Positions 1-9,057 of a DNA stretch of 64,000 bases are shown here, piece by piece. Below the pieces are notes generated by a model that saw only the letters and a program-made list of their open reading frames with translations, was not told where the DNA came from and made no database searches. The DNA lies in assembly GCF_009848495.1 (NCBI RefSeq), contig NZ_WWEP01000035.1, forward strand, positions 62,001-126,000, given 5' to 3'. The first letter of the stretch is position 1, and each line of letters opens with the position of its first letter. The DNA comes from Flavobacterium sp. MK4S-17. Lineage in GTDB: Bacteria > Bacteroidota > Bacteroidia > Flavobacteriales > Flavobacteriaceae. A program made the position numbers and the translations under genes.

Positions 1-848
1 TTTTAAAGGATAATTACAGGGTAGCTGTATTAAGCAGGGGGTACAAACGCAAAACACAGGGCTATATACTGGCAGATGCTGATGCAACAGCGCATACACT
101 GGGTGATGAGCCTTACCAGTTCCATAAAAAATTTCCGGGTATTTTGGTTGCGGTTGATGCCAACCGCAAGAATGGTATTGAAAACCTTATGAAACTTTCA
201 CCAGATGTGATACTGCTGGATGATGCTTACCAGCACCGAAGGGTAAAAGCGGGATTTTATATTTTGCTGACGGCTTATGGCGACCTGTATCCTGATGATT
301 TTGTTCTGCCGGCAGGAAACTTAAGGGAGGGCAGGAGCGGAGCAAAAAGAGCAAATATTATAATTATTACAAAATGCCCGCCAAACCTTACGGAAGCCGA
401 ACAGGAAAATATTATAAAGAAACTAAAGCCTGCAAAGCATCAACAAGTATATTTTACTTTTATAGAGTATGATACTGAAATTTACAATAGCAGCCAGGCT
501 ATATCTATAAATGAAGTAAAGAACCAGGAAAAACTGCTTTTGGCAGGCATAGCCAAACCCCAGCCGTTTTTTAAATACCTGCGGCAGGAAAATGATATCT
601 GCAAAAGTTATCCTGACCACCATGACTTTACTGAAAAGGATATAGAGGATATACTAAAATTATCTGAAAGCAGGATAATTATTACAACCGAAAAAGATTA
701 TGTAAGGCTGGCCGGCAGGTTGCCGGATAACAGGCTTTACTATCTTCCTATAAAATCGTCCTTTATAAAAGACGGCAATAACTTTAACCAAACTATTTTA
801 AACTATGTGGGAGCAAGTACAGGAAACAATAAAGTTTATAATAAATAA
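1..848 (+). CDS. lpxK: Tetraacyldisaccharide 4'-kinase (LpxK), 5' end missing
   Basis: LpxK phosphorylates the 4' position of the lipid A disaccharide at the inner membrane, late in lipid A synthesis. The reading frame is already open at base 3 and runs to a TAA at 846-848, giving about 281 visible residues. The family is usually about 330-345 residues, so some 50-60 N-terminal residues, including the Walker A loop, lie left of the window. Visible LpxK signatures are VAVLSRGYKRKTQG, LGDEPYQ, the LLDDAYQHRR segment and a C-terminal TTEKDYVRL. A first internal ATG at 144 is not the real start, because conserved LpxK sequence continues upstream of it. The 3' end overlaps the next gene by 44 bases, so the two are probably co-transcribed. 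The family assignment is firm. Confidence 0.93.
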   Translation, partial: LKDNYRVAVLSRGYKRKTQGYILADADATAHTLGDEPYQFHKKFPGILVAVDANRKNGIENLMKLSPDVILLDDAYQHRRVKAGFYILLTAYGDLYPDDFVLPAGNLREGRSGAKRANIIIITKCPPNLTEAEQENIIKKLKPAKHQQVYFTFIEYDTEIYNSSQAISINEVKNQEKLLLAGIAKPQPFFKYLRQENDICKSYPDHHDFTEKDIEDILKLSESRIIITTEKDYVRLAGRLPDNRLYYLPIKSSFIKDGNNFNQTILNYVGASTGNNKVYNK

Positions 849-1617
849 AACCGGTTTTAAACCGGAATATGGCATAATATTGGGCTCAGGGCTTGGAGGC
901 TTTGCAGAAGACCTGGAGATTGAGCATATGTTGCCTTATAATGAAATACCAAATTTTCCCGTTTCTACCGTAGAGGGGCATAAAGGAGCATTGCTTTTTG
1001 GAACTGTAGGCGGCAAAAAAGTTGTAGCCATGCAGGGGCGCTTTCATTACTATGAAGGTTACTCTATGAAAGAAGTTACTTTCCCGGTAAGGGTTATGAA
1101 ATTTCTTGGCGTACAAAAACTGGTTGTGTCCAATGCTTCGGGAGGCGTTAACCCATTTTATAAAGTAGGGGATATAGTACTTATTTATGACCATATCAAT
1201 ATGATGCCTGAGCATCCTTTGCGCGGAAAGAATGATGAGCGTTTCGGGCCACGTTTTGTCAATATGAGCGAGCCTTACAGCCGTAAAATGATAAGCAGGG
1301 CAAAAGAGCTTGCCCTAAACCTGAATATTGAAGTTAAAGATGGTATTTACCTCGGGCTGCAGGGCCCCACTTTTGAAACCCTTTCAGAATACCGTATGGT
1401 AAAGGTTTTGGGTGCTGACTGCGTGGGCATGTCAACCGTACCGGAGGTTATTGTGGCCAAACACATGGACATGGAAGTTTTTGGTATATCTGTAATTACC
1501 GATATGGGGGATGAGGATAACATTGATGAGGTAAATCACCAAGAGGTATTGCAGGCAGCACAAAATGCGGAACCCAAAGTACGTGAGTTAATTAAAGAAC
1601 TGATAATTAAGTATTAA
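805..1617 (+). CDS. Purine nucleoside phosphorylase, trimeric PNP family
   Basis: The 270-residue protein belongs to the PNP/MTAP family, which splits purine nucleosides with phosphate into base and ribose 1-phosphate for salvage. It shows GSGLGG (residues 27-32), the GRFHYYEG phosphate/ribose loop (78-85), SNASGG, GPTFET with Glu195, and GMSTVPE. The residue equivalent to human PNP Asn243 is Asp233 (in VITDMG) rather than Asn. That position contacts the purine 6-substituent, so 6-aminopurines such as adenosine may be accepted, and calling it a guanosine/inosine-only enzyme would be unsafe. The ATG at 805 lies inside lpxK, a 44-base overlap, and the length fits the family. A strong hairpin follows the stop codon. 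Confidence 0.93.
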   Translation: MWEQVQETIKFIINKTGFKPEYGIILGSGLGGFAEDLEIEHMLPYNEIPNFPVSTVEGHKGALLFGTVGGKKVVAMQGRFHYYEGYSMKEVTFPVRVMKFLGVQKLVVSNASGGVNPFYKVGDIVLIYDHINMMPEHPLRGKNDERFGPRFVNMSEPYSRKMISRAKELALNLNIEVKDGIYLGLQGPTFETLSEYRMVKVLGADCVGMSTVPEVIVAKHMDMEVFGISVITDMGDEDNIDEVNHQEVLQAAQNAEPKVRELIKELIIKY

Positions 1618-1630
1618 GACAAAATGATAA

Positions 1631-1674
1631 AATAGTATAAAATGCTCTCTGAAAAGACAGCATTTTATACTATT
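1631..1674. terminator. Bidirectional terminator between pnp and the GEVED protein gene
   Basis: A perfect 16-bp stem (1631-1646 pairs with 1659-1674) with a 12-base loop lies between two convergent genes. It is followed by T-rich sequence on the plus strand and preceded by A-rich sequence, so it can stop transcription in both directions. Confidence 0.85.
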
Positions 1675-1679
1675 AATTT

Positions 1680-2498
1680 TTAATTAATTATCTTTTTTGA
1701 TGTTACACTGCCATCATCAGTAGCAATTTTAAGTATTAAAACCTGATTGCTTAAATTACCTGTTTCTATTTTTAAAGTAGAAAGCCCTATATTATCCTGA
1801 TTATATACAAGCTTACCTAACAAGTCATAAATTTTTACACTTGTAATTATGTTATAGGGTGTTTCAACTACAGTTGCGCCAGAAGATTTATAGGCGATTA
1901 CCTGCTTCATTTTTGTAATATCATCTCTGCCTGCATTAGATTGGATGTTTACAGTGTAATCTTCTGTTTCACCATATTCTTGATCCTCATCGCAGGCAAG
2001 ACCAGAGGTTGCACCCGAGGAGCCAACCGCGGCCACCCTGACTCTCATCCTCTTATTTCCTGATGTAGCCGAAGAAGGGATTGAAATGTTACCATTTACT
2101 ACGCTTCCGCTGCCAACTCCGATAAATGTAAACTCCGATGCTTCAAAAGTTCCGTTACTGTTGTAGTCAATCCACACACTTACTGATTCATTACTCCAGC
2201 CATCGCCAACAGTTACAGCAATTGGATAGCTTGTGCCCGTTGTAAGTACAGGGGCGGGTAAAGTAGTAAAATCATTATAGCCGTCAACTCCGCAGGTACT
2301 TGCATTTGTAAGCGTAGATATTGATACATTAAGAATCAAATCATCGTCTGTACAATCTAAAAAAGGTTCGCAATAGGTTTGAGATTGTACTGCATGGCTG
2401 CCTGCTAAAAATACAAACACAAGAAATAACTCTACGTTACCAGCTAATTTTTTAATTTGTACTTCATTTTTTTTGAAAGTAATTTTGTTCATAAGCAA
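1680..2498 (-). CDS. Exported GEVED-domain protein with T9SS sorting domain
   Basis: This 272-residue protein is probably secreted by the type IX system. After a charged N-terminus, a hydrophobic segment at about residues 23-37 ends near AVQSQTYCEP and looks like a signal peptide. The middle (about 60-185) matches the GEVED domain pattern: a WIDYNSNGTFE motif, IPSSATSGNKRMRVR, and an acidic GETEDYTV segment. The last 70 or so residues resemble a type A sorting domain: VKIYDLLGKLVYNQ, a beta-rich stretch, and SKKIIN at the very end. GEVED proteins are often adhesins or parts of secreted peptidases, but no catalytic domain is present, so the role is unknown. Confidence 0.82.
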   Translation of the reverse strand: MLMNKITFKKNEVQIKKLAGNVELFLVFVFLAGSHAVQSQTYCEPFLDCTDDDLILNVSISTLTNASTCGVDGYNDFTTLPAPVLTTGTSYPIAVTVGDGWSNESVSVWIDYNSNGTFEASEFTFIGVGSGSVVNGNISIPSSATSGNKRMRVRVAAVGSSGATSGLACDEDQEYGETEDYTVNIQSNAGRDDITKMKQVIAYKSSGATVVETPYNIITSVKIYDLLGKLVYNQDNIGLSTLKIETGNLSNQVLILKIATDDGSVTSKKIIN

Positions 2499-2686
2499 AA
2501 GAATTATGTTATACTTAATTTTGGATTAAATATAAATATAATTATCTCACTTTCAGAATTTTAAAAATTAAAATACTTTAAACAATCAATTTTTAGTAAA
2601 AATTAAATCAGAACAATATTTTTAGTGAATTCTTTAATTAACTACGATAAATTTTGAATTAACAATATTGATAATTAATGGTATAG

Positions 2687-3685
2687 CTATTTTATAAGAC
2701 TAATTAAATCAATTATTCTTGATGAATATCCAATTTCGTTATCATACCAGCCCACCACTTTTACCATTTTATCTATAACCGAGGTTAATTGCGAATCAAA
2801 AAGGCAGGAATACCTGTTGCCTAATATATCTACCGATACTATCGGGTCTTCAGTGTAGGCTAAAATGCCTTTCAGGCCATTTTCAGATGCTTCTTTAAAA
2901 GCATTATTTATTTCCGCTATGGTAACTTCTTTATCCACATAACAGGTTATGTCCGTAAGTGAGCCATCGGGTACCGGCACACGTATGCCGCCACCGCCTA
3001 TTTTACCATTAAACTGCGGGAATATTTTTGTAAGTGCCTTTGCTGCCCCTGTTGTTGTAGGCACTATAGATTGTGCCGCACCACGGGCCCTCCGCAGGTC
3101 TTTATGGGGCTGGTCGTGAAGGCTCTGGTCTGTAGTATAGGAGTGCACAGTGGTTATATAAGCCTGCCTGATACCGCACAAGTCATTAATAATTTTCATC
3201 ATTGGTGCGGCATTATTGGTAGTACAGCTTGCGTTGGAAATTATAGTTTCGCTGCCATCCAGTATCTGTTCATTAACTCCTAAAACAATAGTTTTTATAC
3301 GGTCATCTTCCGGTGGTGCGGAGAGAATCACCTTTTTAGCACCCGAAGCCAGGTGCTGTCCTGCCTGCTCCAGTGTTTTTATTTTTCCGGTACATTCCAC
3401 AACTATATCTACACCTGTGGCTGTCCAGTTTAAACCGGAGATATTTTTTTCGGTAAAAAAAGGGTATTTCTTTCCATCTACAATCAGGCTGTCTTCGGTA
3501 TAAGATACATCAAAGGGTAATATACCGTGAATACTGTCATACTTTAACAGATGCGCCATTGTACGCGTATCGGCAATATCATTAATTGCAACCACTTCAA
3601 TAGCCTCGTTGCACAGCAGCAGTCGGAAAAGATTCCTGCCAATACGGCCAAAACCGTTAATGGCAATTTTTGTTTTCTTGGTCAT
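2687..3685 (-). CDS. gap: Glyceraldehyde-3-phosphate dehydrogenase, type I
   Basis: GAPDH oxidises glyceraldehyde 3-phosphate to 1,3-bisphosphoglycerate in glycolysis and acts in the cytoplasm as a tetramer. The 332-residue length is normal. Residues 10-15 (NGFGRIGR) form the dinucleotide-binding loop, Asp36 suggests NAD rather than NADP, and the catalytic cysteine is Cys154 in NASCTTN. Near the C-terminus WYDNEIGYS is conserved. The ATG at 3685 starts the Rossmann fold at the expected distance. The gene lies 31 bases downstream of lipA on the same strand, so the two may be co-transcribed. Flavobacteria often carry more than one gap gene, and the sequence alone does not show which role this copy has. 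Confidence 0.96.
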   Translation of the reverse strand: MTKKTKIAINGFGRIGRNLFRLLLCNEAIEVVAINDIADTRTMAHLLKYDSIHGILPFDVSYTEDSLIVDGKKYPFFTEKNISGLNWTATGVDIVVECTGKIKTLEQAGQHLASGAKKVILSAPPEDDRIKTIVLGVNEQILDGSETIISNASCTTNNAAPMMKIINDLCGIRQAYITTVHSYTTDQSLHDQPHKDLRRARGAAQSIVPTTTGAAKALTKIFPQFNGKIGGGGIRVPVPDGSLTDITCYVDKEVTIAEINNAFKEASENGLKGILAYTEDPIVSVDILGNRYSCLFDSQLTSVIDKMVKVVGWYDNEIGYSSRIIDLISLIK

Positions 3686-3716
3686 TCTTTAAACGGTTAA
3701 CTAAAATTGTTAACTA

Positions 3717-4604
3717 TTATAAAATATGTTTTTGGGCTTTGTAGGAGGAACGCACCAGCGCACCGCTTTCAACATGGCGGAAGCCAAGGTCGAGCCCTAT
3801 TTCCTCATATTTTTTAAATTGGTCAGGCGTAATAAACTCCTTAACCGGAAGGTGCTTTTTGCTGGGCTGCAGGTACTGCCCAATGGTAAGTACATCAAGG
3901 TTTACATCACGAAGGTCATGCATGGTTTGTATTACTTCCTCTTCAGTTTCACCAAGCCCTAGCATTATACCTGTTTTAGTACGGTTAATGCCTTTTTGCT
4001 TAAGATAGCGCAATACTTCAAGGCTACGTTCATATTTTGCCTGTATGCGCACTTCGCGGGTAAGCCTCTTTACAGTTTCCATATTATGTGAAACCACCTC
4101 GGGTGCTACAGCCACTATACGGTCAATATTACGTTCTATACCCTGAAAGTCAGGTATAAGTGTTTCAAGCGTGGTGGCAGGGTTCATCCTCCTTATGGCC
4201 TTAACGGTTTCAGCCCATATAATAGAGCCGCCGTCTTTAAGGTCGTCCCTGTCAACACTGGTAATAACAGCATGCTTAATGTTCATTATCTTTATAGAGC
4301 GCGCTACCTTTTCGGGTTCATCCCAGTCTACCGTTTCCGGCCTACCGGTTTTAACGCCGCAAAAGCCGCAGGAACGTGTACAGATATTGCCCAGTATCAT
4401 AAAAGTAGCAGTACCTTCGCCCCAGCATTCGCCCATATTTGGGCAGCTGCCCGAAGTACATATAGTGTGAAGCTTGTATTTATCTACAAGCCCCCTTAAT
4501 TCTGTATATTTTTTTCCTGTAGGTAACTTTACCCTAAGCCATTTCGGTTTTTGCGTAAATTGCCCGTTTGCCGCTACAGGTTTGGTATCAAGTATAGTTT
4601 CCAT
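3717..4604 (-). CDS. lipA: Lipoyl synthase
   Basis: LipA is a radical SAM enzyme that inserts two sulfur atoms into octanoyl groups on lipoyl domains. Its substrates include pyruvate and 2-oxoglutarate dehydrogenases and the glycine cleavage H protein. The auxiliary cluster ligands are Cys49, Cys54 and Cys60 ([12 protein letters not shown]), and the radical SAM cluster ligands are Cys75, Cys79 and Cys82 (CTRSCGFC). The C-terminus carries the SSYKA segment needed by the auxiliary cluster. I place the start at the ATG at 4604 (METILD, 295 residues). The frame can extend to a TTG at 4625, but those seven extra residues are not typical. The family assignment is certain. Confidence 0.96.
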   Translation of the reverse strand: METILDTKPVAANGQFTQKPKWLRVKLPTGKKYTELRGLVDKYKLHTICTSGSCPNMGECWGEGTATFMILGNICTRSCGFCGVKTGRPETVDWDEPEKVARSIKIMNIKHAVITSVDRDDLKDGGSIIWAETVKAIRRMNPATTLETLIPDFQGIERNIDRIVAVAPEVVSHNMETVKRLTREVRIQAKYERSLEVLRYLKQKGINRTKTGIMLGLGETEEEVIQTMHDLRDVNLDVLTIGQYLQPSKKHLPVKEFITPDQFKKYEEIGLDLGFRHVESGALVRSSYKAQKHIL

Positions 4605-4710
4605 AACAAAAACTTTAAGTGGCAAAGATACGGTATTATTTTGGTTTAATTAAGTGGTTGCTGTTAACCCTTTCCCACAGTATTATCCCTGTAAATGCAT
4701 TATAATAAAA

Positions 4711-4730
4711 AAAGAGGCAAAAGCCTCTTT
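4711..4730 (-). terminator. Terminator after the beta-helix T9SS protein gene
   Basis: An 8-bp stem (AAAGAGGC/GCCTCTTT) with a 4-base loop lies just beyond the stop codon of the gene at 4734. Read on the minus strand it is followed by a run of seven T residues. Confidence 0.82.
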
Positions 4731-4733
4731 TTG

Positions 4734-6200
4734 TTATTTTATAATCAGTTTGTCAGTAAGGCTTTTTCCACCCGATTCGGTCTTTACTATATAAATCCCT
4801 GACGGTAGTGAAAGCCGGAATGTGTTTTCTCCTTCAGTAAGTTCATGCTCATATACCATTTGGCCTGATATATTATAAATCTTTGCATTACCATTGCCGA
4901 TACTGTTTACAGTAAAATTTCCATTGGTTGGGTTAGGATATATCTCGTTGTTTCTTACAGTATATTCCGGAGATGAAAGGTTACAACCAAAAGGGGTGTA
5001 TATTACTTCGCCTAAAGAAGCATTATCCGCTGAATGCGAAATTACATTCTCAACTTCAACTCCTGTTGGTTCTTCACCTTCAATCCAGCAATTATTCATA
5101 GCATATATTGTGTATGGGGTGTTGTTGTATAAAGCATAAATTTGCCCGCCGTTACCGTTATTGGAAAAAACATTGCCTCCGGGATTATAATTAGCAGGAT
5201 CAGTATTACCCAGGTTAATGCTTGCTGCCGATATTACTGTAATGCCCCAAAGGTTACCGCGGATTTGGTTATCGGACGCAATGATATTCATCCCTGCTCC
5301 CGAAGCAGATAATGATATACCGCTGCCGCCCTGCGCAGGTACGTTCTGGGTGTTGTTATTTTCAATAATATTGCCTCTTATGTAGCCTGATGATGCCCCG
5401 CCCACTACTGTTATGCCATACCTGTTATCAAAAACAGTGTTATTATCTATAATTACTTTATTAATAGTTCCCAGCAGGCTGGAAGCCGCTATGCCACCCA
5501 CCATTGTAAGTGCCGGGTCGCCTTTAATAGTGTTGCCCACTATCCTGAGGGTATCGTTTCCACTTGGCCCCATGTTTATTTGTGGCCTGTTTTGGTTGCT
5601 TTGCCCGTTTCCTTCAAGGTAATTGTTTAATATCAGGGCTGAAACTTCCTGGTTGGCCCCGGAACTGAATGCAGGAAGGTCATTAAACAGGAAAGTCGAA
5701 TTTTTTACTACAGGGCTGCCTGTGGAAAATGATACTGCAGAGCCTGTTGCGGCACCTGAAACATGGTAGGATACAGTACATGCATCCATTTCAAAATTTG
5801 GTGTTAGTACCCTTATTCCACCGCCATAGGTTATTGTTGTATTGTGGAAATATCCCGATGAGGTATCTTCAAAACGGAAGCCCTCATAAGGCTCGTTATT
5901 ATTAACTGCTGTTATGGTTATATTGTCTGAATCTGCCGTAAAGCTGCCCGCAACAGTAATTAATACATCGCTGGCAATTTGTATGGCAGCATCTTCTTCA
6001 ATAACAAGTGCATCTGTTGCTGCAATAGTAATATCCTGATTAATGGTATAAATACCATCTGCAAAGGTAATGGCTGAAGGCGCATTGGCAACCAGGTCGT
6101 TTAACGACCAGTTAACTCCTGTTCCAGGGGTGGTATATTGTGCACTGGCTGCAAACGGCGCCACAAAAAGAAAAAGAATAAATAGTAGTTTTTTGCTCAT
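4734..6200 (-). CDS. Secreted right-handed beta-helix protein with T9SS sorting domain
   Basis: This 488-residue protein starts with a clear Sec signal peptide (about residues 1-20, ending AASA). A long central region (about 60-390) repeats short beta-strand units rich in Asn and Gly, such as VIDNNTVFDNRYGI and RGNIIENNNTQN. This pattern is typical of parallel beta-helix (PbH1/NosD-like) proteins. The last 75 or so residues form a T9SS type A sorting domain with EIYPNPTNGNFTV, KIYNISGQMV and LTDKLIIK. Such proteins often bind or degrade polysaccharides, but no catalytic residues can be assigned. It is flanked by a terminator and probably monocistronic. Confidence 0.86.
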   Translation of the reverse strand: MSKKLLFILFLFVAPFAASAQYTTPGTGVNWSLNDLVANAPSAITFADGIYTINQDITIAATDALVIEEDAAIQIASDVLITVAGSFTADSDNITITAVNNNEPYEGFRFEDTSSGYFHNTTITYGGGIRVLTPNFEMDACTVSYHVSGAATGSAVSFSTGSPVVKNSTFLFNDLPAFSSGANQEVSALILNNYLEGNGQSNQNRPQINMGPSGNDTLRIVGNTIKGDPALTMVGGIAASSLLGTINKVIIDNNTVFDNRYGITVVGGASSGYIRGNIIENNNTQNVPAQGGSGISLSASGAGMNIIASDNQIRGNLWGITVISAASINLGNTDPANYNPGGNVFSNNGNGGQIYALYNNTPYTIYAMNNCWIEGEEPTGVEVENVISHSADNASLGEVIYTPFGCNLSSPEYTVRNNEIYPNPTNGNFTVNSIGNGNAKIYNISGQMVYEHELTEGENTFRLSLPSGIYIVKTESGGKSLTDKLIIK

Positions 6201-6284
6201 AGTCTTACAATTTATGTTGATAAAACATAAAGATAGACATGTACCGAAAGAGCTATTGTTAATAAATTGTTAAGTTGCAGAAAA

Positions 6285-6307
6285 AAAGCCCTTTTGGATA
6301 GGGCTTT
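6285..6307 (-). terminator. Terminator after the TonB-like gene
   Basis: A 7-bp AAAGCCC/GGGCTTT stem with a 9-base loop lies just beyond the stop codon at 6313. On the minus strand the stem is followed by a T-run (the A-run at 6281-6287 on the plus strand). Confidence 0.78.
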
Positions 6308-6312
6308 ACTTT

Positions 6313-7164
6313 CTATTTTATATTTACCGTTATTGGAAAATTATAAGCTGTCCTTACTTTTTTACCATTTTTGTAGCCGGGTTCCCATTTTGTTTTTATA
6401 GATTTTAAAACCCTTACGGCCTCATTGCCTAAATTATATCCAGGGTCTTTAAGTACTTTAATGTTAGACATGGTGCCGTCTTTCTCAATTATAAATGAAA
6501 CATATACTTTTAATGTTAATGCAGTATCTGTATGGGGTGGCCTGAAATTTTGTGCTACCCTGTCGTAAAATTCTTTAATCCCGCCGGGATAAGCAGGCAT
6601 TTTATCTACAGCATAACTGCTTACAAGGTCGTCATCACCAACAGAGGGTGTAGTCCCGGTACCATTCTCTGTACCTGTTGATGAGCCGTTGCTGCCAATA
6701 GCAATATTTCCTTTGTTATCTCCTTCGTCATTATGGCTGCTCGGGTTTGCATTTTTAAAGTCCTCTATAGAGGGCAGTGCAACATCAGTAGGAACATTAG
6801 GTGCAGCAACGGGTGGAAGGAATTTTTCCTGCCGTGTTGATGATGCAGGCGCTGTGGCTGCAGCCTGTGCGGGCGGCTCGGCTTTAGGAGGCTTTGGCGG
6901 CTCAGGCTTTTTTAAAGGTACTTCTGAAAGTACTACAGTTCCATCAATAACAGTAGGTTTTTCAGGAGCAGGCTGCTTGTTGCCAAAATGATTGATAGCA
7001 GCAGGAATACCTATCAGTATAAATAATAAAGCAACACCTGAAATTAGTGCAATCAGTGTAGTTTTAGGGTCTTCCTTACGCAGCTTATACGCTCCGTATT
7101 CTTTGTTACGGCCTTCAAAAACAAGGTCTATCCATCCGGGGTTAAATACGCTTACTTTTGACAT
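6313..7164 (-). CDS. TonB-family energy transducer
   Basis: The 283-residue protein has the layout of TonB: a short cytoplasmic N-terminus containing the NKEYGAYKLR segment typical of Bacteroidota TonB proteins, and one membrane helix (about 36-57). A Pro/Lys/Glu-rich periplasmic linker (about 80-115, KKPEPPKPPKAEPP) and a low-complexity stretch follow. The TonB C-terminal domain covers about 195-283, with YPGGIKEFYDRVAQNF and the GTMSNIKVLKDPGYNLGNEA region. It would pass proton-motive energy from ExbB/ExbD to outer-membrane receptors. No exbB or exbD lies next to it, so it may share those of another locus. A serine/glycine/asparagine-rich insert precedes the C-terminal domain. Confidence 0.9.
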   Translation of the reverse strand: MSKVSVFNPGWIDLVFEGRNKEYGAYKLRKEDPKTTLIALISGVALLFILIGIPAAINHFGNKQPAPEKPTVIDGTVVLSEVPLKKPEPPKPPKAEPPAQAAATAPASSTRQEKFLPPVAAPNVPTDVALPSIEDFKNANPSSHNDEGDNKGNIAIGSNGSSTGTENGTGTTPSVGDDDLVSSYAVDKMPAYPGGIKEFYDRVAQNFRPPHTDTALTLKVYVSFIIEKDGTMSNIKVLKDPGYNLGNEAVRVLKSIKTKWEPGYKNGKKVRTAYNFPITVNIK

Positions 7165-7317
7165 AATAAGATGATTTTAGGTTGGTGAATAAGTTATATT
7201 TACTAAAACGTTTTAGTAGACGGACTTATTGTATGTTATTTATTAAATAGCTGCATTTAATTCACCTGAACTAAATGAAGTAAAGAATAGGTAAAAATGT
7301 GCCAGTGGCATTAGGAA

Positions 7318-7890
7318 TTAGCAATCCTGCTTTCCCTTAATAATTTCTGATAGCAGTTTTTTGGCACGCAGAAGCTTTACCTTAATATTGTTAAGGGGTT
7401 CATTTAGCTGCGCAGCTATTTCCTGATAACTCATTTCCTGGAAATACCGTAGCTGGATTACTTCCTGGTATTGGGGTTTCATTTGCTTTATGCAGTGCAA
7501 CAGGCGCGAAAGGTTTTGTTCTTTAATAAGCTCATCCTCTGCCGAAAGCGCATCATCCGGTATATTGTAAGCCTTCCTGTCATCCTCATCATTTATCTCT
7601 ACAAATAAAGAAGACCTTTTTTTACGGAGCATATCAATATGCACATTTTTGGCTATGGCTATAAGCCAGGTATTAAAGGCATATTCGGGGTTGTATGTGC
7701 TTATCCTGTCAAATGCCTTGGAAAAGGTTTCAATAACAATATCTTCAGTATCGGTTTCATTTTGCGTGCGTTTCAGCATGAAGCCATACACTTCATTCCA
7801 AAAAAAATCAAGCAAAAAAGTATAGGCAACCTGGTCGCCATTTTTTGCCTTTTCTATATTTTTTTGTACTATTTGAGAATTTATTTCCAA
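7318..7890 (-). CDS. RNA polymerase sigma factor, ECF/sigma-70 family
   Basis: This 190-residue protein has the two domains of ECF sigma factors. Sigma region 2 (about 20-90) contains DTEDIVIETFSKAF and FNTWLIAIAKNVHIDMLRK. Sigma region 4 (about 125-185) contains YQEVIQLRYFQEMSYQEIAAQLNEPLNNIKVKLLRAKKLL. It would direct RNA polymerase to a small regulon. Its start overlaps the end of the upstream glycosyltransferase gene by 10 bases, so the two are probably translated from one message. No anti-sigma factor gene sits next to it, which suggests a stand-alone housekeeping-type ECF factor as is common in flavobacteria. The regulon cannot be read from the window. Confidence 0.9.
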   Translation of the reverse strand: MEINSQIVQKNIEKAKNGDQVAYTFLLDFFWNEVYGFMLKRTQNETDTEDIVIETFSKAFDRISTYNPEYAFNTWLIAIAKNVHIDMLRKKRSSLFVEINDEDDRKAYNIPDDALSAEDELIKEQNLSRLLHCIKQMKPQYQEVIQLRYFQEMSYQEIAAQLNEPLNNIKVKLLRAKKLLSEIIKGKQDC

Positions 7891-8987
7891 TGTACCGGTT
7901 TTGAAAACAGGTTGCTGAAGAACACATTAACCTGAGTGAAGATAAGCATTATTTCAATAACCGGGAACCAGTATGTGGTATCTTTTTCGTTAAGCTTTGC
8001 ACAGCTATAGCCCATAACCACCCAAGCAGCAATATAGCGCAGCCCTATTACGGGTACTACAAACCTCCAGTCGAATTGTAAAACAAGCAGGGTTATTGCA
8101 AGCGCAAAGAACAGCAACTGGCTAAGGAAATACAGGCGCAACTGAAACCTGTCAAAAGGCTTAAAAAAACGTGCGGTATATATTTCCCTTCTTTTTTGGG
8201 CAAGCCATGCACTATATGTTTTTTTTGCCTCACTCAATGTAAAGCTTTCCGGTGTAAAGCAAACAGCGGTATTTTTTTTATGCGCCGCTTCATTAATAAA
8301 CAATGCATCTTCACCTGCGCGGATATTCATGTGGTTTATAAATCCGTTTACCTTAAAAAACTCTTCCTTTTTATAAGCAAGGTTACGGCCTTCGCCTGTA
8401 AAGGGCCTGCCAAGCTTTGCCCAGGCAAAATATTGGGTGGCAGTAAGGGCACAGTCAAAGCGTATTATTTTGTTTAAAAATGAGTTTTTTACTTTTTCAT
8501 AACCGCCATATCCTATTAAAATAGTTTTTTGCATTGTAAACTGCGATGCCATGTTTGCAATCCATTTTTTATCGGTAGGGTAGCAGTCAGAATCGGTAAA
8601 GAGCAGGTATTCTTTGGTAGCTGCCTTAATACCAAGTGTAAGGGCATATTTTTTATTACCCCAAAAAGCCTCATTATTGGCAACCTTTACCAGTTTTATG
8701 TTTGGATATTGTTTTTCAAACTCCTCAAAAATATCAAGGGTTTCATCGGTAGAAGCATCGTCTATTAGTACTATTTCATAATCATGGTACTCCTGGGCTG
8801 CCAGCAATGGTACATATTTTTTTACATTTTCTGCTTCATTTTTGGCGCATACAATAACAGAAACCGGAATTCTTTTTGGGGTAGCAGTTTGCTGTTTTGC
8901 AAAGGCAAACTTGCCGAATATACCAAAATAGTATAGCAGCTGTATCAAAACAACTCCCGTAAATACATAAAAAATAATGTTGAGCAT
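7881..8987 (-). CDS. Membrane-bound family 2 glycosyltransferase
   Basis: The 368-residue protein has an N-terminal membrane helix (about 4-22), then a GT-A domain with CAKNEAENV, the nucleotide-binding LIDDASTDET, and the metal-binding DSDCYP. A GEGRNLAYKKEEFF acceptor-side motif follows. Two or three hydrophobic segments (about 285-350) lie at the C-terminus. It probably transfers a sugar from a nucleotide donor to a lipid or polysaccharide precursor on the inner face of the membrane; the substrate is unknown. It overlaps the ECF sigma gene by 10 bases. A TAnnTTTG element lies 30 bases upstream of its start. Confidence 0.88.
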   Translation of the reverse strand: MLNIIFYVFTGVVLIQLLYYFGIFGKFAFAKQQTATPKRIPVSVIVCAKNEAENVKKYVPLLAAQEYHDYEIVLIDDASTDETLDIFEEFEKQYPNIKLVKVANNEAFWGNKKYALTLGIKAATKEYLLFTDSDCYPTDKKWIANMASQFTMQKTILIGYGGYEKVKNSFLNKIIRFDCALTATQYFAWAKLGRPFTGEGRNLAYKKEEFFKVNGFINHMNIRAGEDALFINEAAHKKNTAVCFTPESFTLSEAKKTYSAWLAQKRREIYTARFFKPFDRFQLRLYFLSQLLFFALAITLLVLQFDWRFVVPVIGLRYIAAWVVMGYSCAKLNEKDTTYWFPVIEIMLIFTQVNVFFSNLFSKPVHWK

Positions 8988-9016
8988 ATAGGCTTACCCG
9001 TTTTATATTTGTGGTG

Positions 9017-9024
9017 CAAATTTA
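9017..9024 (-). promoter_or_regulatory. Candidate -7 promoter element for the glycosyltransferase/sigma operon
   Basis: On the minus strand this reads TAAATTTG, matching the Bacteroidota -7 consensus TAnnTTTG, about 30 bases before the start codon at 8987. No good TTG -33 element lies at the usual 19-21 base spacing, so the call rests on one half of the promoter. Confidence 0.4.
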
Positions 9025-9057
9025 CATTCAATTACTTATTGAAGTACTAAAAAAGGT

